Source: Amorphophallus konjac (Eukaryota > Streptophyta > Magnoliopsida > Alismatales > Araceae). From it: 64,000 nt of DNA. The notes below the pieces were generated by a model, which was given only the letters and a program-made list of their open reading frames with translations, was not told where the DNA came from and did not search any database. Of the stretch, positions 22,658-35,650 are shown piece after piece. Position 1 is the first letter of the stretch; each line of letters begins with the position of its first letter. The stretch lies in NCBI GenBank assembly GCA_022559845.1, contig CM040117.1, positions 77,103,731 to 77,167,730 of the forward strand, in the 5' to 3' direction. The translations under genes were made by a program, and so were the position numbers.

Positions 22658-25600
22658 TGTAGCACCCCCGATGCGGTAATAGAGAAATCAAACTTCTTTC
22701 TAAAGAGTCCTACCTAAAGGCCTTACATAAAGAACCCAACCTCATGAGGACTATAATATAAATATACAAGCCAACCTTACTTTATGCCATAAAGAATCAT
22801 GAAGGCCTTATATAAAAGAACCAAAACCTTATGAGGACTAGTATGTAAATGTACAACCCACTTTATGCATAGTACGTAATGTACTCTTCTTAAAAGAATC
22901 CTATATGGAGGTTTTGTTTAAAGAACTAAACCAGAGAAGGACTAGCATATAAATGTGCAATCTAACTTTATGCACATGGGTGGTACGTAGTGGGTTTCCA
23001 CCTTGTCCACCACCAAGAGAATTGGCACCCCTGACCAGGGTGCCAATTACCAAATTGAAGACCATATAAGGAGGCGCCATTTCCCTGGGACCCCATCCCA
23101 TTATGATATTAATATATATGTGTACACCATGAAGGCCAACACGTGAGAGTGACAGTTTTGTCTAACAGTTAACACCCTCTTGCAAGGACGTCATTTACAT
23201 GAATAGTACCACCTAGATTAATGGACGACCCCTTACAGAGGCATCATTTAAATCTATGTTTCTAGAAGGTTGAGACACGAACAACCCCATTTAGCTGGCA
23301 AAGACCATGCCTACTCAGTAGGACCCGCAAGGCAATAAACCAATGCTTTGCGATTCCCTATAACTAATTCCCTCCATAGCACTGTCAGAGGCTACTGCCA
23401 TCGTTCAGTGCTACTTGCAGAAGGGAATATTTCCCTTCGTTCCTCAAAAAACGTGAAGTCAACGTCCTGCTGCTGAAGCTTTACGGCGACGGGGAAACAT
23501 GTGGCTTCATCCTGTCATCAGTACCTCATAATCACGTCAAAAGGTAGGTGTTCTCAAGATCTGGCTAAACTAGTAGTTAACGTAGGTTAACATGCATGCT
23601 AGTTAAACTTGTCTTAACTTAGCTACATTCTGTCAGGAGTATATTAAAAGGCTTAGTGGGAAAGTTAGGCTACGCCTATCTGGAACACTAACCCTTGTGT
23701 TGAGGAGATCCTCTGCCAAGTACTCCTTTGTACAGCATACAGTTTAGTATAATTGTCATTAACCTGTCCTAATTTATTGCATATTGATCCATGTTTAAAA
23801 ATTAAAATCAATGAAACGAAACTCAGAAATTATTACATGAGCTTGATCTTACAGTCCTGCAGATTTTCCATGTCTATCATGCATTTATTTCTTGATTCTG
23901 TGAACATGCTGTAATTCGTGAATAGTGAAATCACGTAATTAGTAGCCACCATGTTCAGAGAATTATATCTTTTTAACCTAATCATGAAACTCTTGCATGA
24001 GCATGGTTTTGGAAACCTCACATCTTTCTCTATTTAACCATGTACTTAATTCCTGATTTACCGAAAGTATTAACAATGAATAGTGTTGAATAGTAACCCG
24101 TGACTCACTGTTTTAAAAAAAAATCCAGCCCTCAGCTGAATAGCGCCCCCAGCGAAGGCGCCATTCACTAAAGAGGCGTCCCAATCCAGGGCGCCATTCA
24201 CTAAAGAGGCGTCCCAATCCAGGGCGCCATTTAATTGAAGATACTTCACAGTGTCGTCAATTCAATTTCTAGCAATTTCGTGAAATTATTAAATCAACAC
24301 ATTCAAAAATCGATATCTATTGAACTAAACCATGAAAATTCTGCATGAATATATTTCTATGATCCTGACATTTTTCTCTACCTGCCCATACCCTTACTTC
24401 CTGATTTAGAGAACTTTTCAACTGATGAATAGTAAACCACCCAGTGTAACTGGCGCCCCTGACCAAGGCGCCATTTACCAAAATGAAGGCTGCGTACAGG
24501 GTCGTCATTTAAATGAAGACCCCCTGCGCAGAAGTCAATTCCTTTTCCCAAAATTTTTAAACACCAAGATAGAAAAATTAATATAAATGATACTAGTCAA
24601 CAATAATTTTTCATAAACATGTTTTTGAGATCCCGAGAATTTTCACTACCTGTTCATGTCCTTACTTCCTGTTTCTGAGAAACTTTTACGGTATGAATAG
24701 TATTTGAATAGTTTTTGAGTCACAGAATGTACCTGCCTGGTGTAAATCATCCTAATTTATTGAATAGTGAAACCCAATAATTTTGCATGAGCATGATTCT
24801 GAACTCCCGAGAATTTCCTCTATCTGTTCATATCCTTGCTTCCTATTTCTGAGAAACTTTTACGGTATGAATAGTATATGAATAGTGTTTTGAGTCACAA
24901 AATGTACCTGTCCGGTGAAAATCACCCAAATGTAAATGGCGACCCAAGCCAGAGCGCCAATTACATGAATAGCGACAGTCTGGTGTGTCGTCAATTAATT
25001 GAAGACTCTGTAAAGAGTCACTATTTCAAAGAATAGTGTCACTTTTCCAAATAAAAGAATTTTTTTGAGACAGCTACGTAGATAGGTAGAGAAAAATATA
25101 AGGAATCTAGCGGTATGCTCATGCATTACATTAGGTATCATGATTCACATTTATTAAATTTTTAGCTTGATGATTTATATAATAACTTAGAAGTTATATA
25201 CTAACTTAGAACACGACTGTTTATTCAGTCGTGCTTCACGTAAATGGCGCCTTAGTAAAGGGCACTATTTGGGGTGAATAGTATTTTTGAATAGTAAATG
25301 AATAGTAAGTGAATAGTAATGAATAGTAATTAAATAGTAATTGAATAGTATTTTTAAATAGTAAATTCTATTACGTAAAGGGTGGCATATTTGTATAATG
25401 GCCCTTATAGGATGTTCTAACTTTTGTTTAACCTTACTATAAAGTTATCTAGAGTTTTTGTTATTTAGGAAAAAGTATATATATATATATTACTATTTTT
25501 TCCTCATTGTTATCGTGGTTTGTACCGACGCAACCCTAAGTCATTTTCCTGCATAGTATGAGTCCTTGAATTCCATTCCATAAAAAAATCTACCTTGTAT

Positions 25601-26674
25601 ATCCAACTAAGGCAACCCTTGAAACTCTATATTGGCTATAAAATGAGAGTGGATGTCAAAAGTAATACATGAATACTGTGCATATAGGGCCTGGTCTGGT
25701 CCTGGGAGGAGCACCCGAAGGTACTTGTGCCCATGGGAGTTTATTGACCACGGTATTTGGCATTGCACCGACTACTTGCTTGACTTGACTTGCTTGGCCC
25801 AGAATGGGCAATACTTAACTCAAGGCCCGCAGAAGGGCGAGAGTACTTGCTTGCTTGACTTGAGACATTCCACGCTTACTCTCTCTCTACTTGCTTGACT
25901 TGACTCGCGTAGCCTGAAAAAGGACAATTACTCGCTTGAATGAAATAGCCAATTCTATTGACACGTACTTGATATTACTTGCTTGAACACGAACTTTTAC
26001 ATGCTTGAACATGACTCTTACTTGTATAATTCTTGCTTGCCCGAAAGTGGCATCTACATCTACAAAGTCCTTGATATACTGCTTGTCAAATACTTGCATT
26101 CACACGATACCTTCTTTATACAGTTCTGATCGCTCATTGTTCATCATGCATAGACTACTAGTATACCTAGTTTTTTTATTACTTGTACATCATGCATAGC
26201 CATACTGGTAATTGTAAACTGTAAATCACTTAAAGATTGCTCGAACTTGAGATGTAATTCCTACTGAGCGATTCGCTCATTTAGTTGCTTCCTAACATTT
26301 TCAGGTAATTCGGATGGCAACATCCACGTAAATGGGAATGAGACCGAGTGAAGAGTGCTAGAATCACCGCCAGTTGAATCGTCAACTAGTCGCGTCTTTC
26401 GAATTTACTTGAGTCTTTACCTTGTACTCCAGTTATGTCAGTTTAATGTCTAGACCTTGTTAAGGCATGTAGCCTAATGTTTGGATCTTTAATTTGGAAT
26501 TGTCACAGACTAGCTTTATCTCCTTTGGTTAATCATATAATTCTCACTTTGGATTATTGGGTTAGTCTTGTGTGCACTCTGTAATTATGTATGTCAAAAA
26601 TTTTATCGCTCTAATGACACGATCTATATAGACGCGTCACGCATCCGAGTATCTTCCCCGCTCGGGATTTGACA
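22658..26674 (+). repeat. Tekay-A 3' LTR, full length (4017 bp)
   Basis: Starts TGTAGCACCC after the polypurine tract GTGGGGGAGGG (22647-22657) and ends TTTGACA. It contains the same hairpin series as the 5' LTR (for example near 25011 and 25213) and a longer GAATAGT run (25276-25370) than the 5' copy. The GGCGCC inverted pair at about 24455-24475 is perfect here, whereas the 5' LTR copy is degraded. Confidence 0.92.
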
Positions 26675-27011
26675 TCCCCCTTCACGTACGTTCCTAGAAG
26701 GACCTTCTTTTGCAGGTGGAGACGAAACAGATGTCGGCAATCACCTTCTAAACTTAGAAGGTTGGATATAATTATAGGGAAGGAAAAACATAAGGGTCCA
26801 TGGCCCGGGAAAAAGAAGCAATTAATGCTTCAATCGATTGTCATGTAAAAGGGTACGTTGCCAGCAAAAAGAGGCTGCTCATGTTTACTTCTGGAAGGAT
26901 GACGTAATGGCATTCGGTTTGGAAGGTTGCTGGCAAGGAAATGGCGCCCTCCCATGTAGTCTCTGTTGAGGGAAATAGCACCCATGCATGTGGGCGTTAC
27001 ATCCTTTGGTT

Positions 27012-27087
<76 letters not shown>

Positions 27088-27598
27088 GCCAAAAAGGAAA
27101 TGGCACCTAGGGTTATAGCACCCCATTGGGAATAGCACCCAGGGCAGGGGCGCTATTTCCTCCTACCCACTGTTCCTATTCCGAGCCATGCTGGGTGTGT
27201 TTCCTGTTCAGTGCCATGCTGGGTACTAAGATGTATTATTCTATAGGTGTGTTTCATGTTCTGTGCCATGTTGGGTATTAAAAGGTGTTATTATATATGT
27301 ATATGTATGTGATTGGTTGGTAAAAAGAGATATATGTATACTTTGGGCTTTCATACCGTGGTTTGTGGCCCTGTGGCTTGAGAAATTGACGCCCATGTAT
27401 AAATGCCCTATTTTAGGTGAATAGTCTTTTTGGAACAGGAAGGCCCAATACGAATGATGGCTTTAATTGTTACATATTTTTAAAATGGCCCTCATTGGGT
27501 ATTCTACCTTTTCACTTGACCTTCTTATAGAGTTATTTTAGGTTTTATTTACTTGGGAAAAAGTCTATTTCCTTATCATTTTTATCCGGGGTGCTACA
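26675..27598 (-). repeat. Tekay-3 3' LTR fragment (924 bp)
   Basis: On the minus strand it starts TGTAGCACCCC, like Tekay-A, directly after the polypurine tract (27613-27599). It has GGCGCC-type motifs near 26940 and 27140, in the style of the other Tekay LTRs. No gene is present. The left edge is inferred from the end of the Tekay-A LTR. Confidence 0.7.
27014..27086 (+). repeat. Microsatellite (CA)n followed by (TA)n
   Basis: About 31 CA units followed by a short TA run inside the Tekay-3 LTR fragment. Confidence 0.97.
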
Positions 27599-27677
27599 CC
27601 CTCCCCCACTTAAAAAAATTTGGTCCCCAAATTCAATTGCATATATGGAGACAAGGAGGGTGAGAAGTACTTACATA

Positions 27678-30600
27678 CTATAATAGTTCTGGAAATCTCC
27701 TTCTCATAAACTCCTCGGTTTCCCATGTAGCTTTTTGCTCTAAGCATCGATCCCATTGGATTTTCACCATAGGGATAGTCTTACTTCTCAAAACTCAGAC
27801 TTCTCGGTCGAGGATCTTCATTGGCTTCTGCTTATAGATAAGGTCTTTCTGTATCACCAAGTGAGTGTGGTCGATGACGTGGAGAGGATCATGCACATAC
27901 TTCTTCAGCATAGAAATATGGAATACATTGTGCACCTCTGATAGTTGTGGAGGCAAGGTAATGGGGTAAGCTAGCTCGCCCACTCTCTCCAATACCTCAA
28001 ATGGACCAATGAATCTCAGTGTAAGTTTGCCCTTAACACCGAATCTTCTAATACCTCGGCCAGGAGATACCTTTAGAAAAACATGGTCTCCAACTTAGAA
28101 TTCCAGATCTCTTCTCCTGTTGTCAGCATATGACTTCTGCCTAGACTGTGCTATCTTTAGCCTTTCCCGAATGAGGTGTATCTTCTCAGTTGAATCTCTC
28201 ACCATATCTGGGCCTAGAATTTGCTTTTCACCGACTTCGTCCCAGCATATTGGAGATCGACAACATCGATCATAGAGCAGCTCGAAAGGTGTCATTTGAA
28301 TACTAGCCTGATAGCTTTTATTATATGCGAAGTCGACTAGGGGTAAGTGGTCGTGCCAACTTCCGCGAAGTCTATAATACATGCTCTCAACATATCTTCC
28401 ACAACTTGATTTATCCTTTCGGTCTGTCCATCTGTCTGGGGATGGAAAGCAGTGCTGAAGTTGAGTTTCATCCCCAGAGAGTGTTGTAGACTCTTCCAGA
28501 AATGAGAGGTGAAGCGTGGGTCTCGGTCGGATATGATCGACACGGGAACTCCATGCAATCTAACCGTCTCCTTGATATACAAGGCAGTAAGGACATCAAC
28601 CAACCATCGATTTTTGATAGGCAAGAAATGAGCCAATTTAGTTAGGCAGTCGATAATTACCCAAATTCCATCATGTCCACCTCTAGACTTGGGAAAGCCC
28701 ATAATAAAATCCATGCCAATGTCTTCCCACTTCCACTTGGGAATATCTAGTGAATGCAGCTTTCCGGCGGATTTCTGATGTTCTGCCTTTACTTGTTGAC
28801 ATGTCAGGTAGCGAGATACGAAGTCTGCTACCTCCCTTTTTATGTTAGGCCACCAGAAGGCCCTTTTCAAGTCTTGGTACATCTTGGTGGCTCCAGGGTG
28901 GATCGTGTACCTCGATCGATGAGCTTCTTCAAGGACCTTCTTCTTCAACTTGGGACAGTCGGGTACACATGTCCGTTCATGGAATAACAGTCTTCCATCG
29001 GGTGCCAGCTTGAAATCAACTCTCTCCTCCAGCTGGTCCCTTATCTCCACTAGTGTAGGATCTTCTTCTTGTAGCTTCTGAATTTCTGGCAGTAAATCTG
29101 GATGTAGACTCATATGGCCTAGAGTAATACACCCGTCTTACTTGTCAGTGCTAATATTGAGTTTAGAGAATTCCTCTAATAGCTTCCATTCTTGAATCAT
29201 GCAACTGGCCAATATTACTCTCAGCTTTCGACTGAGGGCATCGGCTACAGAATTACCCTTATCGGGATGGTACTGTATAGTGAAGTCGAAATCCTTGAGA
29301 TACTCGAGCCAACGCCTTTGCCGCATGTTTAGTTCCTTCTGGGAAAATAGATATTTGAGGCTTTTATGATCGGAGTACATGATGAAGTATTCTCCGTAGA
29401 GGTAGTGTCTCCAGATCTTTAAGGCAAATACCTCTGCGGCTAGTTCTAAATCGTGCACCAGGTAGTTCTCTTCATGCTTCTTTAGTTGCCGGGAAGAGTA
29501 TGCAATGACTCTCCCATCTTGCATCAATACACACCCGAGGCCAATACCAGAAGCATCGGTATATACCTCATACTTCTCTCCTTCGATTGGCATTGATAAG
29601 ACTGTAGCAGTGGTCAAGAGATCTTTCAAAGCTTGGAAACTCTTCTCACAGTCTTCGTTCCACTCATATGGTATTTGCTTGCGAGTCAATCGGGTGAGAG
29701 GAACAGCAATTCTTGAGAAGTCCTTGATGAAACGCTGGTAATAACCAGCTAGCCCCAAGAAACTTCGAATCTCCGTTGCATTTGTTGGTCGCTCCCAATT
29801 CTTCACGGCTTCGACCTTTGATGGGTCCACGGAAATTTCGTTCTTCGAAATTATATGGCCCAAGAAGGATACTTCCTCGAGCCAGAACTTGCACTTGCTG
29901 AATTTGGCATATAATTTATGTTCCCTCAATATCTGCAATGTCTGCTTGAGGTGTTCTTCATGGTCTTCTTCAGACTTTGAATAAATCAAAATATCATCGA
30001 TAAAGACCACACTGAACTGATCCAAGTGAGGCCTGAATATGATGTTCATTAACTACATGAAAGCTGCGGGGGCATTTGTTAGTCCGAAAGGCATAACAGT
30101 AAATTTGTAATGCCCATACCTGCTTTGGAATGCAGTTTTATGAATGTGTTCTTCTTTGATCTTCAGTTGGTGATAACCAGATCGAAGATTAATCTTGGAG
30201 AAATATTTAGCTCAAGATATTTGGTTGAACAATTCATCAATCCTTGGCGGTGGGTACTTGTTCTTGATTGTAATGTGGTTTAACTGCCGATAGTCGATGT
30301 AGAGTCTCATCGATCTGTCCTTCTTCTTGACGAATAGCACAGGCGCTCCCCATGGGGAAGTACTTGGCCAGATGAAACCCTTGTTTAATAGCTTCATTAG
30401 TTGTTCCTTTAGCTCTTTCAGCTCAGCAGGAGACATTCTGTAAGATGCCTTGGAAACAAGTCCAACACCAGGGACAAGGTCGATGGTGAACGACACCTCC
30501 TGCTCCGAGGGTAAGCAGGGCAATTCTTCTGGAAAAACGTCAGAGAAATCCCGAACTACACGGATGTCATCAAGCTTAGACTCCTCGACGTCCGTGGCGG

Positions 30601-32027
30601 TTACAAATACAATGAAAGCCCTACTTCCTTTACTTATAAGTTTACTGGCTCGGAGAGCTGATATAAGAGGTGATCTAGCTCGAAGGCTAATGTATACCAG
30701 TTCCGGGTAATCCAAAAAAGTTATCTTGCCATTCCGGCAATCTATAGTTGCTTGGTATGTGGATAACCAATCAGCACCTAGTATGACATCATACACTTCC
30801 ATATCTAGGCAAATTAGGTCGGCAGGCAGATTATTTCCTTTAACCATAATCTCATAGTTTGGGTAATGATGTGTGAGGTCAGCCTTGTTCCCGATAGGTG
30901 TAGATATGACTAAGTCTAACCATTTAGGCTCCTTAGTAAAAGCAACAACAAATTTCTTGGAAATAAATGAATGTGTTGCTCCAGTATCAAATAAAACTTT
31001 AGCAGTCTTAGAGCAAACGATTAGTGTACCTTCCACGATTCCTCCTTCCATTGGTTCCGTCTCTTGGAGAGCCTGCAGACGGCCTTGCTTTTTTGCCGGG
31101 AGCTTCTCATCTTTAATGGCTTGCTCATTCATCAGTGGGTAATTAGGGATCCGATGTTCTCGGCTTCCACATCGGAGACAGGCTCCTAGCTTCTTCCAGC
31201 ATTCCTCGGTCCTATGACCAGCTTTGTTACAGTACTTACAAACTTCCTTGGAAGGTGTGGTGGTGGAGAATGGCTTGACATTCTTTTGGAATTTCTTTCC
31301 TTTGGAGGACTCCCCTCCACTATAGTGCCGCTTCTTGTTGAATGATGCTTTAAAATTTCCCGGGCTTGTGACAGGTTCCTTCTTGTCCCTTCCTCGGATC
31401 CTCTATGATAATCAATGGCGTCCTCGAGCAACTGCGCATGCCGAACCATTTTCGAATAGACTTGGATGTCCATCGGTGCAAGTTATGTAATATAATGGGG
31501 CCGAAGCCCTTTGAGGAACCTTTTAGCCTTCATATTCTCCGTACACACCAAGTGGGGTGCATACATAGCCAGTCTTAAAAATTGGGCCTCATACTCGGCT
31601 ACTTTGAAGGTCCGTTGTTTCAATGCAGTAAATTCCGCGGCCTTCTTTTCCTGGATATGGTCAGAGAAGTACTTGTTGTTGAAATGTCAACAAATTCATC
31701 CCATGTGACGTGGTCATCGAGCAATGTTGCTTCCACGGATTCCCACCAACATCGAGTGTCCCGCTCCAGTTGGAATATAGCCAGTAGAACATTCTCCTTG
31801 TCCGTGCATTGCATCACACGGAAAATTCGTTCCACTTCCTTTAACCAATTTTCGACATCCTCGTGGTCAGACGAACTCGTGAACCTTGGTGGGTTCATGT
31901 TATAGAAACCCCAGTGGAGATCACCGACTCCACGGTTAGCACCACCTTACACCACTTGCTGTAGCGCCTGTGTAAGGCCTTGCACGGTGCGCTGCATCTT
32001 GCACCATTGTGCTCTTTCAGCAGCCAT
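27678..32027 (-). pseudogene. Tekay-3 gag-pol remnant
   Basis: Starts at the ATG at 32027 (minus strand), with the same gag start as the other Tekay elements. Order: gag (31900-31186, several breaks), protease ([13 protein letters not shown] near 31000), RT (30700-29800, [10 protein letters not shown] near 30000), RNase H ([13 protein letters not shown] near 29540), integrase (29050-28100, SDRDPRFTSHFW and AFHPQTDGQTER), then the C-terminal tail ending at 27678. RT to integrase is in three long open segments (30049-29138, 29113-28337 and smaller ones), so it is less decayed than Tekay-A pol. Breaks occur near 31480, 30210-30050, 29125 and 28090. Confidence 0.9.
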
Positions 32028-32031
32028 GATC

Positions 32032-32609
32032 CTACAAAAGGGTTTAAGCATAATAAAGATCCGGTTTAATTATAAGTTCGAATGCCATTAATAAAAATTT
32101 ACCTATGGCTCTACCCATCTCACTGGGTAAGGTATAAATCTATCCTTGGACTTAGGTTTTACCTAGGAAATTGAAATCCTAGGCTCTGATACCACGAAGG
32201 CTGTCAGACCCTGAGCGCGGAAGATACCCGGGTCGTGGCCAACTTATATAGAACCATTCAATCAGAGCAGTATACATATTTCTTTGACAAAAGACAGAGT
32301 GCGCAAAAGACTAAATAATGACTAAGTTTTTAATTTCTTAAATGATACCAATGTCCAAGATGACAATCCTTATAATTAACCAATTGATGATAATCATACA
32401 TTATTCGAACCCAATGACTAGTCTTCAAGCCTTAACAAATTTCCATTCGACTAGACCGACATAACGGACATAACTAACATAACTAGATGTACAAGATAAT
32501 GACTCTATAAACTCAAAAGACGCGACTAGCTGACAATAGACGATCGGTGACTCTAGCACTTTTCACTCGGTCTCATTCCCATTCATGTGGATGTCGTTAT
32601 CCGAATTAC
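32032..32609 (-). other. Candidate 5' leader intron of Tekay-3
   Basis: On the minus strand the donor TTTTCAG|GTAATTCGG starts after 32610 and the acceptor CCCTTTTGTAG|GATC ends at 32032, four bases before the gag ATG. The interval includes the primer binding site, as in Tekay-A and Tekay-B. Confidence 0.45.
32182..32194 (-). other. Tekay-3 primer binding site
   Basis: TGGTATCAGAGCC on the minus strand, seven bases after the LTR end; initiator tRNA-Met type. Confidence 0.88.
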
Positions 32610-34475
32610 CTGAAAAATGTTAGAATGAACTAGATGAGTGAATCGCTTAGTAGGAATTACATCTCAAGTTCGAGCAATCTTTAAGTGGTTTACATGTTAC
32701 GTGTAATGTGGTATAACAATGCATGATGATCAAGTAAGAAATTTAGGTATACATGTATATCTATGCATGATGAACAAGTAAGAGATCAAGAACTGTATAG
32801 AGAGAGTATCGCATGTTTTCAAGAATTTGATAAGCATGATATCAAGGACTTTCTAGATATTGATGCCACCTTTCAGGCAAGCAAGAACTCATGTACAAGC
32901 AAGTAAGAATCATGTTCAAGCAGTAAAATTCGTTCTCAAGCAAGTAATATCAAGTAGGTGTCAATGGAATTGGCTATTTCAATCAAGCAAGTGCCTTGCC
33001 CCTTTTCGGGCCACGCAAGTCAAGTATTGCCCATTCTGGGCCACGCAAGTCAAGTCAAGCAAGTAGAGACAGTAAGTGTGGAATGTCTCTAGTCAAGCAA
33101 GTACTTCGGTACAATGCTTAAACACTGTGGTCAATAAACTCCCATGGACACAAGTACCTTCGGGTGCTCCTCCCAGGACCAGACCGGACCCTATATGCAT
33201 AGCATTTTCATGTTTTTCTTTTGACATCCACTCTCATTTATAGCCAATATAGAATTTCAAGGGTTGAACATTGTAAGAACATAAGATAGATTGTCATGGA
33301 ATGGAGTTCAAAGGCATATATCATGCAATAGATGAACTAGGGTTATGTCGGTATAAACCACGAGACAAATCAGGAATCAAAACAAAATTGGCAGCTAACA
33401 GGCGGCCTCACTGAATTGGCGCCTGAGGGTTACCTAGTCTTTCTGGCTTTCAGGAAATGGCGCCTGGGGGTCAGGCAGTATCTTAGGGAATTGGCACCTG
33501 GGGGTCAGGCTGTCTTTTATGAAATTGGCGCCTGGGGGTTGCCCTGTCTTTCAAATTTATATGTATATGAAAATGGCGTCCCTCCAGAGAGTCTCCATTT
33601 AAAGGATGACTCTCTGAAGGGTCACTATTTAATAAATTAGCGCCCCTGGCTAGGGCGCCAATTCATTTAGCTCCTATTTACACCAGGCATGTACGTCTTT
33701 AGACTCATAACACTATTCATAAATTCAAAGTTTTACGAAATCAGGAAACAAGGTCATGGGTAGATAGAAAAAATTATCGGGAGTTTAGGATCAAGTTCAT
33801 GCAAATTTGTTGGGTTTCAGTTTCATAGATTTTAATTTTTCTAACGGGGTGTCTATAAATTGCTGGAAAATGAATTGGCGCCTCCCCAGGGGGTCTTCAT
33901 TTAAATGACGACTCTCTGGAGGGTCATCAATTGAAGTAAATGGCGCCCTGGTCAGGGGCGCCTATTCAGTTGGGTCATGCACTATTCATATTTCTAAATT
34001 TTCTCGGAATCAGGAGTTAAGGATATGGACTGGTAGAGAAAAATATCAGGATCACAGAAACATATTCATGCAAGAATTTTATAGTTTAGTTTAGTAAATA
34101 TAAATTTTTGAAGGTGTTAATTATTAATTGCTAGAAAAGAATTGATGACACTGTGAAGTGTCTTCAATTAAATGGCACCCTGGCTTGGGGCGCCCCTTCA
34201 GGAAATGACGCCTTGTTGAGGGGCGCCCTTTACCGGAGGGCTGGACTTCCTGGGTTTTTAAAACATATATGTATCTATTGTAAAACAGGTTATATACTAG
34301 GGCTAAACATGATATTTTGAGGCTATAAAAACTAGTGTGACAGGATATATTCGAATCCCGTAAAATCAGTATAACAGAATATGTAAAAACTAGTGTAACA
34401 TGCTATAATTGTTCTACTTAAAACCCGTGTAACATGCTATAGAGTATGTTCTACTTGAAACCCGTGTAACATGCT
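32202..34475 (-). repeat. Tekay-3 5' LTR, truncated by Tat-2 (2274 bp visible)
   Basis: The plus-strand start TGTCAGACCC is the inverse of the Tekay LTR end. It has the conserved GGTCCTGGGAGGAGCACC block (minus strand, near 33170-33185), the TACTTGCTTGA-type repeats (32870-33100, inverted), and perfect hairpins at 33640-33658, 33942-33962 and 34147-34162. Near its right edge a CCGTGTAACATGCTATA-like subrepeat occurs three times (34395-34475). Confidence 0.82.
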
Positions 34476-35203
34476 TGAAGAGGCGTAATCTCGCGCTGAT
34501 CCTGAGCCATGAGATCCGGGAAGAATCTTTTGATCACGGTCACCACGTCTGTATGAATTTGCAAGGTAGGAAACAGATCAGAGGTGCCCAGGGGGGGTCC
34601 CAGGGGTAAACCCTCGGATGCTTAAGTCAGCAAGTGCGATAGAGCGTAAAGGCGAAGAGAGAGGGTAGGAGAAAGAGGGCGCGAGATTATTCTCCACCAA
34701 AAAGTATGGTGGCTTTGTCTCAGGACCATTGCCTTACCTTCTTAGAGGGTTTCCCTGGGGTTTATATAGCAATCCGTTTAACGTAATAGTCCAGGGAGCT
34801 TCGGGGGGGTTACGTCCATGTAGTGGGCTCCTCTATGGCGCGAGGACTTTTGCCCTCCCCTACCCTTTGGGGTTCCTTGCTCCTTCTGGATGCGTAATGG
34901 ATGCCAGGATGAGCTTCCGACAGTCGGCCCTAGCCAGAGGCGATCGTTCGGGATTTTGTCCCGAGCGAGGAGTGTATAGCTCGGTTTGGCCACATCGGGT
35001 CCCCGCAGGGGATCTCTTGATTGTTCTGTCGCTCGGACTTCCGGACCTAAGGGGCCGCCTAGGAAGTGCTGCTCAGAATGGGTTTTTGGGCTTGAAGTAA
35101 GTGGGCCCAAAATGGGGCTGTCACTTTGGGGAGCTGGGCCTAGTTTGGTCAAATTGGACCTAGTTGGGCCCGTCTCTCGGATGGTTGATTTTCCCCCTCT
35201 CCA
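34476..35203 (-). repeat. Tat-2 3' LTR (728 bp)
   Basis: On the minus strand TGGAGAGGGGG to CTTCA. It shares with 4299-5079 the AAACAGATCAG segment and the GC-rich flanks. A TATATAAA box lies on the minus strand at 34768-34761. Confidence 0.75.
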
Positions 35204-35650
35204 CTTGTCCCCCTCCTACTCCCGAGCCAAGATTGGGCTCGGATGAGTAGTAGTTATGGGGATGACGTTGGTGGCTCGGTTGGAGTGGGAAATTATCTCC
35301 GATCAGGGGCCACTTAATGCGGCTGTCCTGGGAGTTTACCTGTAATGATGACTTCTTTTGAGTCGATGCGAGGAACCCCCTCGTTGGGTTCTGGAACGTC
35401 ACGTCGTTTCCTGCCAAGTCCATGGGGAGATAAATATTGCACGTGCTTGAGTCCCAAACCGCCTTCATTTAGGGTTTTCTTTTTCCACCACATTAGTAGC
35501 TCGGACGGGCTCATGCGCCACGAGAGAGATCGGGAAGAGCAGCGTCTAGCGGAGGCCTTTGCGGAGCTAGCGGAGGTTACGGCGGCGGCGATTCGCCAGA
35601 TTCCACCTCCTCCGGAATCGTCCGATTCGGCGCTTTCTCCCTCTTCTTAC
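35204..35650 (+). other. Tat-2 internal fragment with antisense ORF start
   Basis: The region has no pol or gag. A plus-strand frame begins at the ATG at 35513 (MRHERDREEQRLAEAFAELA), is alanine/glutamate-rich and helical in character, and is cut by the SIRE LTR (stop at 35654-35656). A TATA-like GATAAATATT lies at about 35430. Tat-lineage elements often carry an extra ORF antisense to gag-pol just upstream of the 3' LTR, which fits this position and strand. The identity is inferred only from position. Confidence 0.35.

Larger units (their letters stand above)
5080..26674 (+). mobile_element. Tekay-A: Ty3/gypsy Tekay (Del) retrotransposon, split
   Basis: The element has plus-strand LTRs of about 4 kb, an initiator-tRNA-Met primer site, a decayed gag-pol and a polypurine tract. 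Its 5' LTR lacks about 530 bp at the start, displaced leftward by Tat-1. Its pol is split by the solo Copia LTR at 10825-20205. The 3' LTR ends at 26674 against a sequence that appears to be the LTR of Tekay-3, so Tekay-A probably inserted there. The left target duplication is outside the window and cannot be checked. Confidence 0.88.
26675..34475 (-). mobile_element. Tekay-3: Ty3/gypsy Tekay retrotransposon, partial
   Basis: Minus-strand element with an LTR fragment at each end, a primer site, decayed gag-pol and a polypurine tract. Its left LTR is cut by Tekay-A and its right LTR by Tat-2, so the missing ends should lie outside the window. It is the outermost layer of the nest visible here. 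Confidence 0.85.
34476..35650 (-). mobile_element. Tat-2: Tat-lineage element, 3' end only
   Basis: Its LTR is homologous to the Tat-1 LTR. To the right, on the minus strand, a purine-rich run (GGAGTAGGAGGGGGACAAG) abuts the LTR start, as a polypurine tract should. This is therefore the 3' LTR, and the internal region continues to the right until the SIRE LTR begins at 35651. The rest should lie beyond 64000. Confidence 0.65.

Noticed and set aside
26885..27135. ORFs of repeated cysteine/valine or histidine/threonine
   Set aside because: Translation of the (CA)n microsatellite.
34476..35203. Solo Tat LTR inserted with its own duplication
   Set aside because: Flanks ATGCT and CTTGT do not match, and a polypurine tract abuts the right end on the minus strand, so a 3' LTR with truncated interior is the better reading.
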